64,000 nucleotides of DNA, taken from Zoogloea sp041914405 (GTDB lineage Bacteria; Pseudomonadota; Gammaproteobacteria; Burkholderiales; Rhodocyclaceae). Positions 17,073 through 26,648 of the stretch are shown piece by piece. The first letter of the stretch is position 1. Each line of letters starts with the position of its first letter. Made by a program: the position numbers and the translations under genes. Below the pieces are notes generated by a model. It ran no database searches. It was given only the letters and a program-made list of their open reading frames with translations, and was not told where the DNA came from. The stretch covers positions 62,001 through 126,000 of the forward strand of contig NZ_JAYSDK010000008.1 in assembly GCF_041914405.1 (NCBI RefSeq). Reading direction: 5' to 3'.

Positions 17073-17378
17073 TTATCCCTTGAGGCTATCCAGGTCATCA
17101 ACGTGGATGGTCCGCAGGTTGCGGAACAACGCCACCAAAATCGCCAGACCGATGGCCGATTCAGCAGCTGCCACAGTCAAAATGAAGAACACAAAAATCT
17201 GGCCTGCAGCGTCCCCGAGGTAATACGAGAATGCGACGAAGTTCAAATTGACGGCCAACAACATCAACTCGATCGCCATCAGCAGCACGATCAGGTTCTT
17301 ACGATTCAAGAAGATGCCGACCACGCTTATCGCGAAAAGAACGGCACCCAATATCAGATAGTGAGACAACGAAAGCAT
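17073..17378 (-). CDS. nuoK: NADH-quinone oxidoreductase subunit K
   Basis: A 101-residue three-helix membrane subunit (MrpC-like) of complex I. It has the family segments LFAISVVGIFLNRKNL, VLLMAIELMLLAVNLNF with the conserved helix-2 Glu that is part of the central polar axis, and AESAIGLAILVALFR with the second conserved acidic residue. It is separated from nuoL by 12 bases. Confidence 0.97.
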   Translation of the reverse strand: MLSLSHYLILGAVLFAISVVGIFLNRKNLIVLLMAIELMLLAVNLNFVAFSYYLGDAAGQIFVFFILTVAAAESAIGLAILVALFRNLRTIHVDDLDSLKG

Positions 17379-17410
17379 TACTAGGCCCCCCTGACGATCG
17401 CCAGCAGAAA

Positions 17411-18013
17411 TTATTCTTTTTCTGCACGCATCGAAACGATGCGCACACGATCATCACGCTTGACAGCAACCTGCTCGGCCGGATCGATGATCTTCACGTT
17501 CTTGCGCTTGCGCAGCGTCAGCGCAACGGCAGCCACCATCGCAACCAGCAGCACGATAGAAGCCAGTTCGAACGGATAAACATATTCTGTGTAGAGCAGC
17601 CGGCCAAGTTCCTTGGTATTACTGTAGCCCTGCTCTACTTCGGCGGGCTTCGGCATCGCGTCAAGACCGAAGTAGCGGCCGCCGAGGACCATGACCATCT
17701 CGACCACCATCAGCACGCCAATCAGCGCACCAACCGGCAGATAGCTCCAAAAACCCTGACGGATCCGCTCGAGGTTGATGTCAAGCATCATCACCACGAA
17801 CAGGAACAGCACCATCACCGCCCCGACATAGACCATCACCAGGGCGATGGCCAGGAACTCGGCATGCAGCAACATCCAGATCCCACCGGCACTGAAGAAG
17901 GCCAGTACGAGGAACAGAGCGGCGTGGACCGGGTTGCGTGCGGTGATGACCCGCAGCGACGCCAGTACCATGACCGTCGAAAAGAAGTAAAAGACTACCG
18001 ACTGAAAATCCAT
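17411..18013 (-). CDS. nuoJ: NADH-quinone oxidoreductase subunit J
   Basis: A 200-residue membrane subunit with five predicted helices. The VHAALFLVLAFFSAGGIWMLLHAEFLAIALVMVYVGAVMVLFLFVVMML stretch (given here as overlapping short blocks: VHAALFLVLAFF, HAEFLAIALVMVYVGAV) holds the helix-3 region that changes conformation during turnover. The cytoplasmic C-terminal tail is basic and about 35 residues long. It is placed normally between nuoI and nuoK. Confidence 0.96.
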   Translation of the reverse strand: MDFQSVVFYFFSTVMVLASLRVITARNPVHAALFLVLAFFSAGGIWMLLHAEFLAIALVMVYVGAVMVLFLFVVMMLDINLERIRQGFWSYLPVGALIGVLMVVEMVMVLGGRYFGLDAMPKPAEVEQGYSNTKELGRLLYTEYVYPFELASIVLLVAMVAAVALTLRKRKNVKIIDPAEQVAVKRDDRVRIVSMRAEKE

Positions 18014-18054
18014 CTGCGTATTCCGATGTATGTGTCCGTATCCGCTGCGCGTCT

Positions 18055-18543
18055 TTACCGGTACTTGGAATCGATTTCTCGATCCTTCGCGATTTGCGCC
18101 TCGTACCGATCCCCAACCGCGAGAAGCATCTGCTTGGTGTAATACAGATCGCCTCTCTTTTCGCCGTGGTACTCAAAAACACGGGTCTCAACGATCGCAT
18201 CCACCGGACATGCTTCTTCACAGAAGCCGCAGAAGATGCACTTGGTCAAATCGATGTCGTAACGACTGGTACGACGGGAGCCGTCATCACGCTGTTCGGA
18301 TTCGATCGTGATAGCCATCGCCGGACAGATCGCTTCACAGAGCTTGCAGGCAATACAGCGCTCTTCGCCATTCGGATAGCGACGCAATGCGTGCAACCCG
18401 CGGAAGCGGTTGCTCTGAGGCGTTTTCTCTTCGGGAAACTGAACCGTTATCTTCCTGGCAAAGAGGTGACGTCCGGTAAGTGCCAGGCCCTTAAGCAATT
18501 CCTTAAGGAACAGGCTCCCGATGTAATTCTTCATAGAACCCAT
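18055..18543 (-). CDS. nuoI: NADH-quinone oxidoreductase subunit I (2x[4Fe-4S] ferredoxin-like)
   Basis: A 162-residue peripheral-arm subunit that carries clusters N6a and N6b. The two ferredoxin motifs CIACKLCEAICP and CIFCGFCEEACP are intact. The open frame continues 18 codons upstream, but those residues are a Cys/Arg-rich artefact of nuoH overlap; the ATG at 18543 has AAGGGGA a few bases upstream and gives the expected MGSMKNYIGSLFLKELL start. The gene begins 10 bases after the nuoH stop. Confidence 0.96.
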   Translation of the reverse strand: MGSMKNYIGSLFLKELLKGLALTGRHLFARKITVQFPEEKTPQSNRFRGLHALRRYPNGEERCIACKLCEAICPAMAITIESEQRDDGSRRTSRYDIDLTKCIFCGFCEEACPVDAIVETRVFEYHGEKRGDLYYTKQMLLAVGDRYEAQIAKDREIDSKYR

Positions 18544-18553
18544 ATCGATCCCC

Positions 18554-19606
18554 TTACTTCCACAACGACAACGGCGACATGATCCACACCGCAACAACGA
18601 CCACCCAGAAGAGGGTCAGCGGAATGAATACCTTCCAACCCAGCCGCATGATGTGGTCGTAGCGGAAGCGCGGGAACGTTGCGCGGAACCAAAGAAACAA
18701 GAACAGAATGAACGAAATCTTCAGAGCCAGCCAGACGAAGCCATCCGGCAGGAAACTCACCGGCGAGAGCCACCCACCCAGGAACAGAATGGATGTCAGC
18801 GCGGAGATGAGGATCATGTTCGCGTATTCGCCAAGGAAGAACAACGCGAAGGCCATCCCGGAGTACTCGACCATGTGACCCGCCACGATTTCCGATTCAC
18901 CTTCGACCACGTCGAACGGCGCGCGGTTGGTTTCCGCGATGCCAGAGATCAGATAGACGATGAACATCGGGAATAGCGGCAACCAGTTCCAGCTCAGGAA
19001 GCCCAAGCCCAATTCGGCGCCCTGCCCCTTGCCCTGACTCGCAACGATATCCGACAGGTTCAGGCTTGAGGAAATCATCAGTACGCAGACAAGTGCGAAA
19101 CCCATCGCGATCTCGTAAGACACCATCTGAGCGGCAGCCCGCACCCCGCCCAGGAAGGCGTACTTGGAGTTGGACGCCCAACCGGCAATGATCACGCCAT
19201 ACACCTCGATGGAGGTGACCGCCAGAAGGAACAGCAGACCGGCATCGACATTGCCGATCACCCAACCGTCACTGAAAGGAACCACAGACCAGGCAGCCAG
19301 TGCGGGACCGAGGGCCAACACCGGACCGACGATGAAAAGCCCTTTGTTCGCTCCAGACGGAACGATGATTTCCTTCAGCAGCAATTTGACGCCGTCGGCG
19401 ATCGGCTGCAGGAGACCGCGCGGACCCACGCGATTGGGACCGATACGGACCTGCATGTAACCGATCACCTTACGCTCGGCAAGCGTTAGGTAGGCCACGC
19501 AAAGGAACAGCGGTGCGATGATTCCAATGATTTTCAGCAGCGACCACACCAAGGGCCATGCACCACCAAAAAGAGTCGCTACGGGTTCGATGAAAGCATC
19601 CATCAC
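18554..19606 (-). CDS. nuoH: NADH-quinone oxidoreductase subunit H
   Basis: A 350-residue membrane subunit with eight or more helices that forms much of the quinone-binding chamber. It has the family signatures AERKVIGYMQVRIGPNRVGP near the N-terminus, GGVRAAAQMVSYEIAMGFAL, and ETNRAPFDVVEGESEIVAG with conserved acidic residues in the quinone/proton channel. Its ATG overlaps the end of nuoG by four bases (ATGA), so it is translationally coupled. Confidence 0.97.
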   Translation of the reverse strand: MMDAFIEPVATLFGGAWPLVWSLLKIIGIIAPLFLCVAYLTLAERKVIGYMQVRIGPNRVGPRGLLQPIADGVKLLLKEIIVPSGANKGLFIVGPVLALGPALAAWSVVPFSDGWVIGNVDAGLLFLLAVTSIEVYGVIIAGWASNSKYAFLGGVRAAAQMVSYEIAMGFALVCVLMISSSLNLSDIVASQGKGQGAELGLGFLSWNWLPLFPMFIVYLISGIAETNRAPFDVVEGESEIVAGHMVEYSGMAFALFFLGEYANMILISALTSILFLGGWLSPVSFLPDGFVWLALKISFILFLFLWFRATFPRFRYDHIMRLGWKVFIPLTLFWVVVVAVWIMSPLSLWK

Positions 19607-21951
19607 ACACGCTCCACGCTAACTTCGCCATGCAGGCCGCCCAGCGCTGACGTGTCAGCGTGCGCACCGGCCAAACAAATGCTTCCATCAACAACGCCAT
19701 CATCCGCCACTACCGGGACGACAACTGCACCGCTCACGGACTTCACCTTCGCCTTGCCGCCTGCTTCCAGGCCCAGCTTCGCGACGGTGGAGACACTCGC
19801 ACGCAGCACAGGAGCCTGACCATCGCGGGTCTTCTGCAACGGAGCAGAGCGACGGGCAATCGGATCCGCCGCGTAAATCGGAACGTCAGCGATACGCTCG
19901 ACTCCGGCAACCGACGCTGCCAGCTCAAACGACTCGACTGCGACGAGGTTGTTGAAGCGCGAGCGCTCGGGCTGCTGTTCGACACCCAAGATGAGCTTGC
20001 GCACATCCTCGACATTGTCGAAATCGAAACCGTCGAGCCCCAGCAACTGACCAAGAACACGCAGAACCTTCCAGCCCGGACGCACCTCGCCCGCCGCTTT
20101 GACGACAGGGTAAAAAGCCTGGGCGCGACCTTCGGTATTCACGAAGATACCGGCGGTCTCAGTGAAAGGCGCAACGGGCAGCAGCACATCCGCGTAGGCG
20201 AGCGCGCTTTCCGACTTAAACGCCGAAAGCGCGATGACAGTGTCTGCCTTGCCGAGCGTCTCGAGAGCGCGCTGACCGGCCTGAGTATCCAGTTCTGCGT
20301 CGATGCCCAACAGCACATATGCCTTCAACGGCGCGGCGAGCATCTGCGCGGCAGTCTTGCCGCCCTTCGCCGGCAGGCTACCAACCAGATATCCGCCAAC
20401 AGTGTTTGCGGCTTCACCGAGGATACCGAACTTACCCTTGCTGAGACGAGCGATTTCCTGTGCAACGGCCTCAATGCGCGAGGCCTCGGCGTGCTGCTGC
20501 GCGTAGTTGCCGATCCAGACCGCGACCTGCTTGCCGGAAGCAAGGCTAGCCGCCACTGCTGATGTGGCAGCGTCTGTATCGATCTTGGACGCAGCCGGGA
20601 GAAACACATCAGCAAGCGCCTGGTCGGTCTTCTGCGCGAGCTCCTTCGCGACGGCGAGGAGGCTGGCAACCACAGCCGACGGCTTCACCTGAATCTTGTT
20701 GTCGATCTTGAACTGCCAGTCGTCAAGCACTGGATTCAGCACGCTGACCTTCAAACCGCGCTTGACGGCCTGCCGCACACGCTGCGCAACGAGGGGATGA
20801 TCCTTGCGGAAGAAGCTGCCAACAATGAACAGACGATCAAGCGCGCTAATGTCGGTGACGTTCAGGCCGAGCCAAGGTAGGCCCGCCCGGTGCGCATCGG
20901 CGGAAACGTCCGTCTGACGCAGACGGAAATCGATGTTGTCGGAGCCCAGGCCACGCACAACTGCCTGCAGGAGATGCAGTTCCTCGAGCGTGCTATGGGG
21001 AGACGCAAGCGCACCGATCGCATCAGCACCATGTTCGGTGCGAACCGACTTGAGACCATTCGCTACGTATTCGAGCGCGGTCTGCCAGTCTGTTTCGATC
21101 CACTTGCCGCCCTGCTTGATCTGCGGGCGGGTCAGTCTTTCCCCACCGTTCAGGGCATCGTAGGAAAAACGATCCTTATCGCTCAGCCAGCACTCATTCA
21201 GTTCTTCGTTCTCAAGCGGCAGAACACGCTTCACTACGTCATTCTTGACCTGAACAACAAGGTTGCTGCCGAGGGAATCGTGCGGACTCACCGACTTGCG
21301 ACGGGACATTTCCCACGCCCGAGCGCCAAAGCGGAAAGGCTTCGAAGTCAGCGCGCCGACCGGGCACAGGTCAATGATGTTGCCAGACAATTCTGAATCG
21401 ATGGTCTTCTCGACGAAGGGCATGATTTCGGCATGCTCGCCACGGAAGGCCTGGCCAAGTTCCATGAGACCGGCAATTTCAGTAGTAAACCGGACACACC
21501 GGGTGCAGTTGATGCACCGGGTCATATCCGTCGACACCAACGGGCCCAGGTCCTTGTTGCCGACGACACGCTTCTCTTCCTGATAACGGGACTCAACGCC
21601 TCCGTAACCAACCGAGAGATCCTGCAACTGACACTCACCACCCTGGTCGCAAATCGGGCAATCCAGCGGGTGGTTGATCAGCAGGAATTCCATCACCCCC
21701 TTCTGCGCCTTTACCGCCTGCTCGGAATGGGTCCACACCTTCATCCCATTGGTAACCGGCGTCGCGCAGGCTGGCAAGGGCTTCGGTGCCTTCTCGACCT
21801 GAACGAGACACATGCGGCAATTAGCCGCAATGGAGAGCTTCTTGTGGTAGCAGAAATGCGGCACATAGGCGCCGACCTTGGAGGCAGCCTCCATGACGGT
21901 GCTACCGTCCGGAACCTGCAACTGCTTTCCGTCAATTTCGATTTCTAGCAT
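19603..21951 (-). CDS. nuoG: NADH-quinone oxidoreductase subunit G
   Basis: A 782-residue iron-sulfur subunit of the NADH-oxidising arm. The N-terminal [2Fe-2S] ligands are in CYHKKLSIAANCRMC plus a later Cys. The His-Cys3 cluster is in HPLDCPICDQGGEC, and the [4Fe-4S] N4 ligands are in CINCTRCVRF with a distal DLCPVGAL. The molybdopterin-oxidoreductase-like C-terminal domain is present but lacks the extra cysteines of the E. coli N7 cluster. It is eight bases downstream of nuoF. Confidence 0.96.
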   Translation of the reverse strand: MLEIEIDGKQLQVPDGSTVMEAASKVGAYVPHFCYHKKLSIAANCRMCLVQVEKAPKPLPACATPVTNGMKVWTHSEQAVKAQKGVMEFLLINHPLDCPICDQGGECQLQDLSVGYGGVESRYQEEKRVVGNKDLGPLVSTDMTRCINCTRCVRFTTEIAGLMELGQAFRGEHAEIMPFVEKTIDSELSGNIIDLCPVGALTSKPFRFGARAWEMSRRKSVSPHDSLGSNLVVQVKNDVVKRVLPLENEELNECWLSDKDRFSYDALNGGERLTRPQIKQGGKWIETDWQTALEYVANGLKSVRTEHGADAIGALASPHSTLEELHLLQAVVRGLGSDNIDFRLRQTDVSADAHRAGLPWLGLNVTDISALDRLFIVGSFFRKDHPLVAQRVRQAVKRGLKVSVLNPVLDDWQFKIDNKIQVKPSAVVASLLAVAKELAQKTDQALADVFLPAASKIDTDAATSAVAASLASGKQVAVWIGNYAQQHAEASRIEAVAQEIARLSKGKFGILGEAANTVGGYLVGSLPAKGGKTAAQMLAAPLKAYVLLGIDAELDTQAGQRALETLGKADTVIALSAFKSESALAYADVLLPVAPFTETAGIFVNTEGRAQAFYPVVKAAGEVRPGWKVLRVLGQLLGLDGFDFDNVEDVRKLILGVEQQPERSRFNNLVAVESFELAASVAGVERIADVPIYAADPIARRSAPLQKTRDGQAPVLRASVSTVAKLGLEAGGKAKVKSVSGAVVVPVVADDGVVDGSICLAGAHADTSALGGLHGEVSVERV

Positions 21952-21958
21952 GTCGAGC

Positions 21959-23269
21959 CTACGCTACGTAAATCTTGCTGCCTTCGCGCTGTACTTCCTG
22001 CGGGACAAGGCATTTCTTATGTTCGATATGGAATGCGAACTCGTCGCCGAAGTGCTTGATGAAACTCTGCACAGGCATCGATGCCGCATCACCCAGAGCG
22101 CAAATCGTACGGCCCATGATGTTGGCCGTGACACTATTCAGAAGATCCAGATCGTCCGGCCGTCCGAGACCGTTCTCGATACGGTGAACAACCCGGTACA
22201 GCCAACCAGTGCCTTCCCGGCACGGGGTACATTGACCGCACGATTCTTCAAAATAGAAATAGGACAGACGCTCCAGGGCCTTCACCATGCAGGTGCTTTC
22301 GTCCATGACGATCACCGCGCCAGACCCGAGCATCGAACCCGCCTTGGAGATCGAGTCGTAGTCCATCGTGCAATCCATCATCACGGAAGCAGGCAGCACC
22401 GGGGCCGACGAGCCGCCGGGGATGACAGCCTTTAGCTTGCGACCACCGCGCACGCCTCCCGCCATCTCGAGCAGATCTGCAAACGGGGTCCCCAGTGGGA
22501 TCTCGTAATTGCCCGGCTTGTTCACGTGACCGGAGACCGAGAAGAGCTTGGTGCCACCGTTATTCGGTTTGCCTAGCGCCAGGAACGCATCGCCACCCTC
22601 GCGGATGATGTATGGGATGGACGCAAAAGTCTCGGTGTTGTTGATCGTGGTCGGCTTACCGTACAGACCAAAGCTAGCGGGAAATGGCGGCTTGAATCGA
22701 GGCTGCCCCTTCTTGCCTTCGATCGACTCGAGCAGGGCTGTTTCCTCGCCGCAGATGTAGGCACCGTAGCCGTGGTGGGCGAACAGATCAAAACTGAAAT
22801 CCGAACCCAGAATGTTCTTGCCCAACAGCCCGGCTTCACGTGCTTCCTGCAGAGCCTCTTCGAAACGGGTATAGACTTCGAAAATCTCGCCATGAATATA
22901 GTTGTAACCCCGCTCACAGCCCATCGCATAACCCGCGATGATCATGCCTTCAATAACGGCATGGGGGTTGTAGCGAAGAATATCCCTGTCCTTGAAGGTG
23001 CCCGGCTCGCCTTCGTCGGAATTGCAGGCCAGATATTTCGCACCAGGGAAAGCGCGCGGCATGAAGCTCCACTTCAGCCCGGTCGGGAAGCCCGCACCGC
23101 CACGGCCACGCAGAGATGATTTTTTCACCTCACCGATGACATGGTCGGCGGAAAGCTTCTCGGCAATGATCTTCTTAAGCGCGTCATAGCCACCACGCTT
23201 GATGTAATCGGCCAGACGCCAAGTACGGTCACCGTCGAGACCGGAAAGAATAATTCCTTGAGAACTCAT
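21959..23269 (-). CDS. nuoF: NADH-quinone oxidoreductase subunit F (NADH- and FMN-binding)
   Basis: A 436-residue flavoprotein subunit that oxidises NADH and passes electrons via FMN to cluster N3. The GRGGAGFPTGLKW segment binds NADH/FMN, GAGAYICGEETAL-type residues (seen as GYGAYICGEETAL) contact FMN, and ESCGQCTPCREG supplies the [4Fe-4S] ligands with a later Cys. The frame is open a further 18 codons upstream, but the ATG at 23269 gives the expected start MSSQGIILSGLDGDRTW and overlaps nuoE by ATGA. Confidence 0.97.
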   Translation of the reverse strand: MSSQGIILSGLDGDRTWRLADYIKRGGYDALKKIIAEKLSADHVIGEVKKSSLRGRGGAGFPTGLKWSFMPRAFPGAKYLACNSDEGEPGTFKDRDILRYNPHAVIEGMIIAGYAMGCERGYNYIHGEIFEVYTRFEEALQEAREAGLLGKNILGSDFSFDLFAHHGYGAYICGEETALLESIEGKKGQPRFKPPFPASFGLYGKPTTINNTETFASIPYIIREGGDAFLALGKPNNGGTKLFSVSGHVNKPGNYEIPLGTPFADLLEMAGGVRGGRKLKAVIPGGSSAPVLPASVMMDCTMDYDSISKAGSMLGSGAVIVMDESTCMVKALERLSYFYFEESCGQCTPCREGTGWLYRVVHRIENGLGRPDDLDLLNSVTANIMGRTICALGDAASMPVQSFIKHFGDEFAFHIEHKKCLVPQEVQREGSKIYVA

Positions 23270-23742
23270 TTTTTCAGATCTTCGAGCAATTGATCGATTT
23301 TCTCTTCCGTCATCCAGCTGCACATCCGGTGATTATTCACCAGAAGTACCGGCGCATCGCCACAGGCCCCCATGCACTCACCCTCTTTGAGGGTGAACTT
23401 GCCGTCAGGTGTCGTTTCATTGAAGTCGATACCCAGACGCTTCTTGATGTAATCCGCAGCATGTACGCCACCGGACAACGCACAAGGCAGGTTGGTGCAA
23501 ACCGTAATCTTGCGGGCACCAACCGGCGACAAGTCGTACATGTTGTAGAAGCTGGCCACCTCGAATACAGCAATAGCCGGCATTTCGAGGTACTTGGCTA
23601 CAAATTCGATGGTCTCGCTGGACAGCCAGCCTTTCTCTTCTTGCGCAATTCTGAGCGCTGACATAGAAGCGGACTGCTTTTGATCAGGAGGATACTTAGC
23701 GATCTCTTGATCAATTTTCTTCAAGGATTCCGGACTCAGCAT
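23266..23742 (-). CDS. nuoE: NADH-quinone oxidoreductase subunit E ([2Fe-2S], thioredoxin-like)
   Basis: A 158-residue subunit of the NADH dehydrogenase module with a thioredoxin-like [2Fe-2S] domain. The ligands are in CTNLPCALSG and CMGACGDAP with normal spacing (C-x4-C and C-x3-C). The N-terminal helical domain includes the segment KYPPDQKQSASMSALR. It overlaps nuoF by four bases and follows nuoD by 66 bases. Confidence 0.97.
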   Translation of the reverse strand: MLSPESLKKIDQEIAKYPPDQKQSASMSALRIAQEEKGWLSSETIEFVAKYLEMPAIAVFEVASFYNMYDLSPVGARKITVCTNLPCALSGGVHAADYIKKRLGIDFNETTPDGKFTLKEGECMGACGDAPVLLVNNHRMCSWMTEEKIDQLLEDLKK

Positions 23743-23808
23743 TTTTTGTGTCTACTGCCAGCAGAATTACGATATGACTAGGGCAACCACGGACTTCAAC
23801 GAAACCGG

Positions 23809-25062
23809 TCAGCGGTCGACGTCACCAAACACGATATCCATGGTGCCGATAATGGCCACCACGTCGGCAATCATGTGCCCCCTGGACATTTCGTCCATCG
23901 CGGAAAGGTGTGCAAAACCCGGAGAGCGCAGCTTCAAGCGATAAGGCTTGTTGGCGCCATCGGAAACTGCGTACACGCCGAACTCACCCTTCGGATGCTC
24001 TACAGGCGCGTACACTTCCCCAGCTGGAACGTGCATGCCTTCGGTAAACAGCTTGAAGTGGTGAATCAACTCCTCCATGCTGCCCTTCATGCGCTCCCGG
24101 GAAGGCGGCGCAACCTTGTGGTTGCCGGAGATGACCGGACCAGGATTCTTGCGCAGCCAGTCGATACACTGCTTCAGAATACGGTTCGACTGCCGCATCT
24201 CTTCGATACGGCACAGGTAACGGTCATAGCAGTCACCCTCTACACCAACCGGGATATCGAAATCCAACTGGTCGTAAACCTCGTACGGCTGCTTCTTGCG
24301 AATATCCCACTCGATACCCGACCCCCGCAGCATCACACCGGAGAAACCCAGAGCGAGCGCTCTTTCGGGGGACACGACACCGATGCCGACAGTCCGCTGC
24401 TTCCAGATACGGTTATCGCTCAGCAGCGTCTCGTATTCGTCAACATACTTCGGAAAACGATTGGCAAAATCTTCCAGAAAATCGAGCAAGGAGCCCTGCC
24501 GATTTTCATTCAGTTCGGAGACGGTCTTGGCGCTCTTCCACTTGGAGACTTCGTACTGAGGCATGCGATCAGGAAGATCACGGTAAACGCCGCCAGGCCG
24601 ATAATAGGCCGCATGCATCCGCGCGCCGGACACGGCCTCGTAAGCATCCATCAGATCTTCACGCTCACGGAAAGTGTACAGCACCATAGTCATGGCGCCG
24701 ATATCGAGAGCGTGGGTACCCACGGCAAGCAGGTGATTCAGGATTCGGGTAATCTCATCGAACATAACCCGGATGTACTGAGCACGAAGCGGCACTTCGA
24801 GACCAAGCAGGCGCTCGATTGCCATACAGTAAGCATGCTCATTACACATCATCGACACATAGTCGAGACGATCCATGTAAGGAACGGATTGCACCCAAGT
24901 GCGCGTTTCGGCGAGTTTCTCGGTGCCGCGATGCAGCAAGCCAATATGCGGATCCGCACGCTCGACGACTTCGCCGTCGAGTTCAAGAACCAGCCGGAGC
25001 ACACCATGCGCAGATGGGTGCTGAGGACCGAAGTTGATTGTGTAGTTGCGGATCTCAGCCAT
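23809..25062 (-). CDS. nuoD: NADH-quinone oxidoreductase subunit D
   Basis: A 417-residue quinone-module subunit related to the large subunit of [NiFe] hydrogenases. It has the quinone-head-group region FGPQHPSAHGVLRL near the N-terminus and ends with the conserved DIVFGDVDR. The frame extends to 25089, but the ATG at 25062 gives the standard MAEIRNYTINFG start and overlaps nuoC by eight bases. An ATG at 25071 (MSEMAEI) is a possible alternative. nuoC and nuoD are separate genes here, unlike the fused E. coli form. Confidence 0.96.
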   Translation of the reverse strand: MAEIRNYTINFGPQHPSAHGVLRLVLELDGEVVERADPHIGLLHRGTEKLAETRTWVQSVPYMDRLDYVSMMCNEHAYCMAIERLLGLEVPLRAQYIRVMFDEITRILNHLLAVGTHALDIGAMTMVLYTFREREDLMDAYEAVSGARMHAAYYRPGGVYRDLPDRMPQYEVSKWKSAKTVSELNENRQGSLLDFLEDFANRFPKYVDEYETLLSDNRIWKQRTVGIGVVSPERALALGFSGVMLRGSGIEWDIRKKQPYEVYDQLDFDIPVGVEGDCYDRYLCRIEEMRQSNRILKQCIDWLRKNPGPVISGNHKVAPPSRERMKGSMEELIHHFKLFTEGMHVPAGEVYAPVEHPKGEFGVYAVSDGANKPYRLKLRSPGFAHLSAMDEMSRGHMIADVVAIIGTMDIVFGDVDR

Positions 25063-25657
25063 TTCCGACATTCCCATAGTTCTCGTCACGCACGATACGT
25101 GGCGTATTTTCCCGCGGCTCGATCGTCACCGGCTGGTAAATTACCCGCCCAAGCTCCTGGTCGTAGCGCATTTCCACGTAACCCGTAACAGGAAAATCCT
25201 TTCGGAAGGGATAACCAACAAAACCATAGTCAGTAAGGATCCGACGCAGGTCCGGGTGACCCACAAAGGTAATACCGAACAGATCGAAGGCTTCCCGCTC
25301 GAACCAGTTGGCGCTGGGCCACAATTCGACCAAGGATTGCAGGACAGGGAAAGAATCGTCCTCAGCAAAGGTACGCAGGCGAAGGCGCTGGTTATTGCTG
25401 ACGGAAAGAAGGTGGACCGAGACCGCGAAGCGCGCAGGCGCTTCAACACCGGAATAGGACGAATAGTCCAGACCTGTCAGGTCAACCAACAGCTCGAAGC
25501 GGAACTCGGGGTCATCCCGAAGCGCCTGAGCGACGGACAAATAATCAGCAGCTGCAACAACCACCGTCACCTCATTGCGGTCGACGACGACTTGCTTCAG
25601 CTGCTCACCAAATCGGTTTGCCAGCGACTGGCTGAGGCGCTCAAGTTTCTCACTCAT
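25055..25657 (-). CDS. nuoC: NADH-quinone oxidoreductase subunit C
   Basis: A 200-residue hydrophilic subunit of the quinone module. It carries the family signature ERE-x-FD-x-FG (seen as EREAFDLFGITFVGHPDLRR), followed by the PFRKDFPVTGYVEMRYD segment. The four extra residues upstream of the ATG at 25657 are unlikely to be translated. It lies 12 bases after nuoB and overlaps the start of nuoD. Confidence 0.96.
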   Translation of the reverse strand: MSEKLERLSQSLANRFGEQLKQVVVDRNEVTVVVAAADYLSVAQALRDDPEFRFELLVDLTGLDYSSYSGVEAPARFAVSVHLLSVSNNQRLRLRTFAEDDSFPVLQSLVELWPSANWFEREAFDLFGITFVGHPDLRRILTDYGFVGYPFRKDFPVTGYVEMRYDQELGRVIYQPVTIEPRENTPRIVRDENYGNVGNG

Positions 25658-25669
25658 GATGGTCAGCAA

Positions 25670-26146
25670 TCAGCGAGCAATCGTGCATTCGCGCTTGATC
25701 TTGTTCTGCAGCTGAACAATTCCATAAAGCAGCGCTTCGGCGGTAGGAGGACATCCAGGCACATAAACATCAACCGGAACAATCCGGTCACAGCCACGGA
25801 CGACGGAGTACGAATAGTGGTAATAGCCGCCACCGTTCGCACAAGACCCCATCGAGATAACCCAACGAGGCTCGGACATTTGGTCGTAGACCTTACGCAG
25901 AGCGGGGGCCATCTTGTTGCAAAGGGTGCCTGCAACAATCATCAGATCAGACTGACGCGGACTAGGCCGAAACACCACTCCAAAACGGTCAAGGTCATAG
26001 CGGGAACACCCGGCATGAATCATCTCAACCGCACAGCAAGCGAGACCGAAGGTCATCGGCCACAGGGAACCCGTGCGAGTCCAGTTGATTACCGTATCAA
26101 GCGAAGTGGTTACAAACCCTTCCTTGAAGACACCTTCGATACTCAT
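25670..26146 (-). CDS. nuoB: NADH-quinone oxidoreductase subunit B
   Basis: A 158-residue subunit carrying the terminal [4Fe-4S] cluster N2, which reduces quinone. The ligands are visible in GLACCAVEM (tandem Cys), GSCANGGG and PGCPPTAEA. A GTG at 26152 is in frame, but GAAGGG with good spacing precedes the ATG at 26146, so I chose that start. It lies between nuoA and nuoC. Confidence 0.97.
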   Translation of the reverse strand: MSIEGVFKEGFVTTSLDTVINWTRTGSLWPMTFGLACCAVEMIHAGCSRYDLDRFGVVFRPSPRQSDLMIVAGTLCNKMAPALRKVYDQMSEPRWVISMGSCANGGGYYHYSYSVVRGCDRIVPVDVYVPGCPPTAEALLYGIVQLQNKIKRECTIAR

Positions 26147-26192
26147 AGACACCCTTCAAGCAACAATTCACCGCCCAAGGCAACCGGACAAT

Positions 26193-26567
26193 TTATTCCC
26201 AGTCCAGAGCACCCTTTTTCCAGACATAGACATAGCCCAGAAGCAGAATACCGAGAAAGACGACCATCTCGAAAAACCCGAAAAGCCGGATGCTTTCGTT
26301 TTCCGCAATCTCCCGAAGAATGGTTGCCCACGGAAAAAGAAATGCGATTTCGAGATCAAACAGAATGAAAAGAATGGCCAGAAGATAGTAACGCACATCA
26401 AACTTGATACGCGCATCTTCAAAAGGCTCAAAGCCGCACTCAAAGGGAGAGAGCTTTTCAGCATCAGGCTTACTGGGACCGAGAACCCAGCCTGCGACTA
26501 TAGGAATCAAACCAAACGCAGCCGCAAACAGGATAAAAACAAGAACTGGAAAATATACTTCCAACAT
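26193..26567 (-). CDS. nuoA: NADH-quinone oxidoreductase subunit A
   Basis: A 124-residue three-helix membrane subunit. The family loop KLSPFECGFEPFEDARIKFDVRYY between helices 1 and 2 is visible (as SPFECGFEPF and FDVRYYLLAILFILFDLE). That loop helps shape the quinone site, and helix 2 carries the conserved acidic pair. The frame is open 16 codons further upstream, but the ATG at 26567 gives MLEVYFPVL as in relatives. It is the first gene of the nuo operon, 82 bases downstream of the tRNA-Leu gene. Confidence 0.96.
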   Translation of the reverse strand: MLEVYFPVLVFILFAAAFGLIPIVAGWVLGPSKPDAEKLSPFECGFEPFEDARIKFDVRYYLLAILFILFDLEIAFLFPWATILREIAENESIRLFGFFEMVVFLGILLLGYVYVWKKGALDWE

Positions 26568-26616
26568 ACCTGACCCCCGCAACCGCAAGCAGTGATTAGT
26601 GCCGCCTGCAAGCAAA

Positions 26617-26634
26617 CGCCCGCATTCGCGGGCG
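26617..26634 (-). terminator. Weak terminator-like hairpin between tRNA-Leu and nuoA
   Basis: CGCCCGC (26617-26623) pairs with GCGGGCG (26628-26634) across a 4-base loop. On the minus strand it is followed by TTTGCTTG. The T-run is short, so partial read-through into nuoA is plausible. Confidence 0.45.
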
Positions 26635-26648
26635 ACTAGCTTAATCTA

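Noticed and set aside
23875..26368. Two long plus-strand frames opposite nuoD, nuoC, nuoB and nuoA
   Set aside because: Both are antisense to clear complex I genes and have no recognisable domains or ribosome binding sites.
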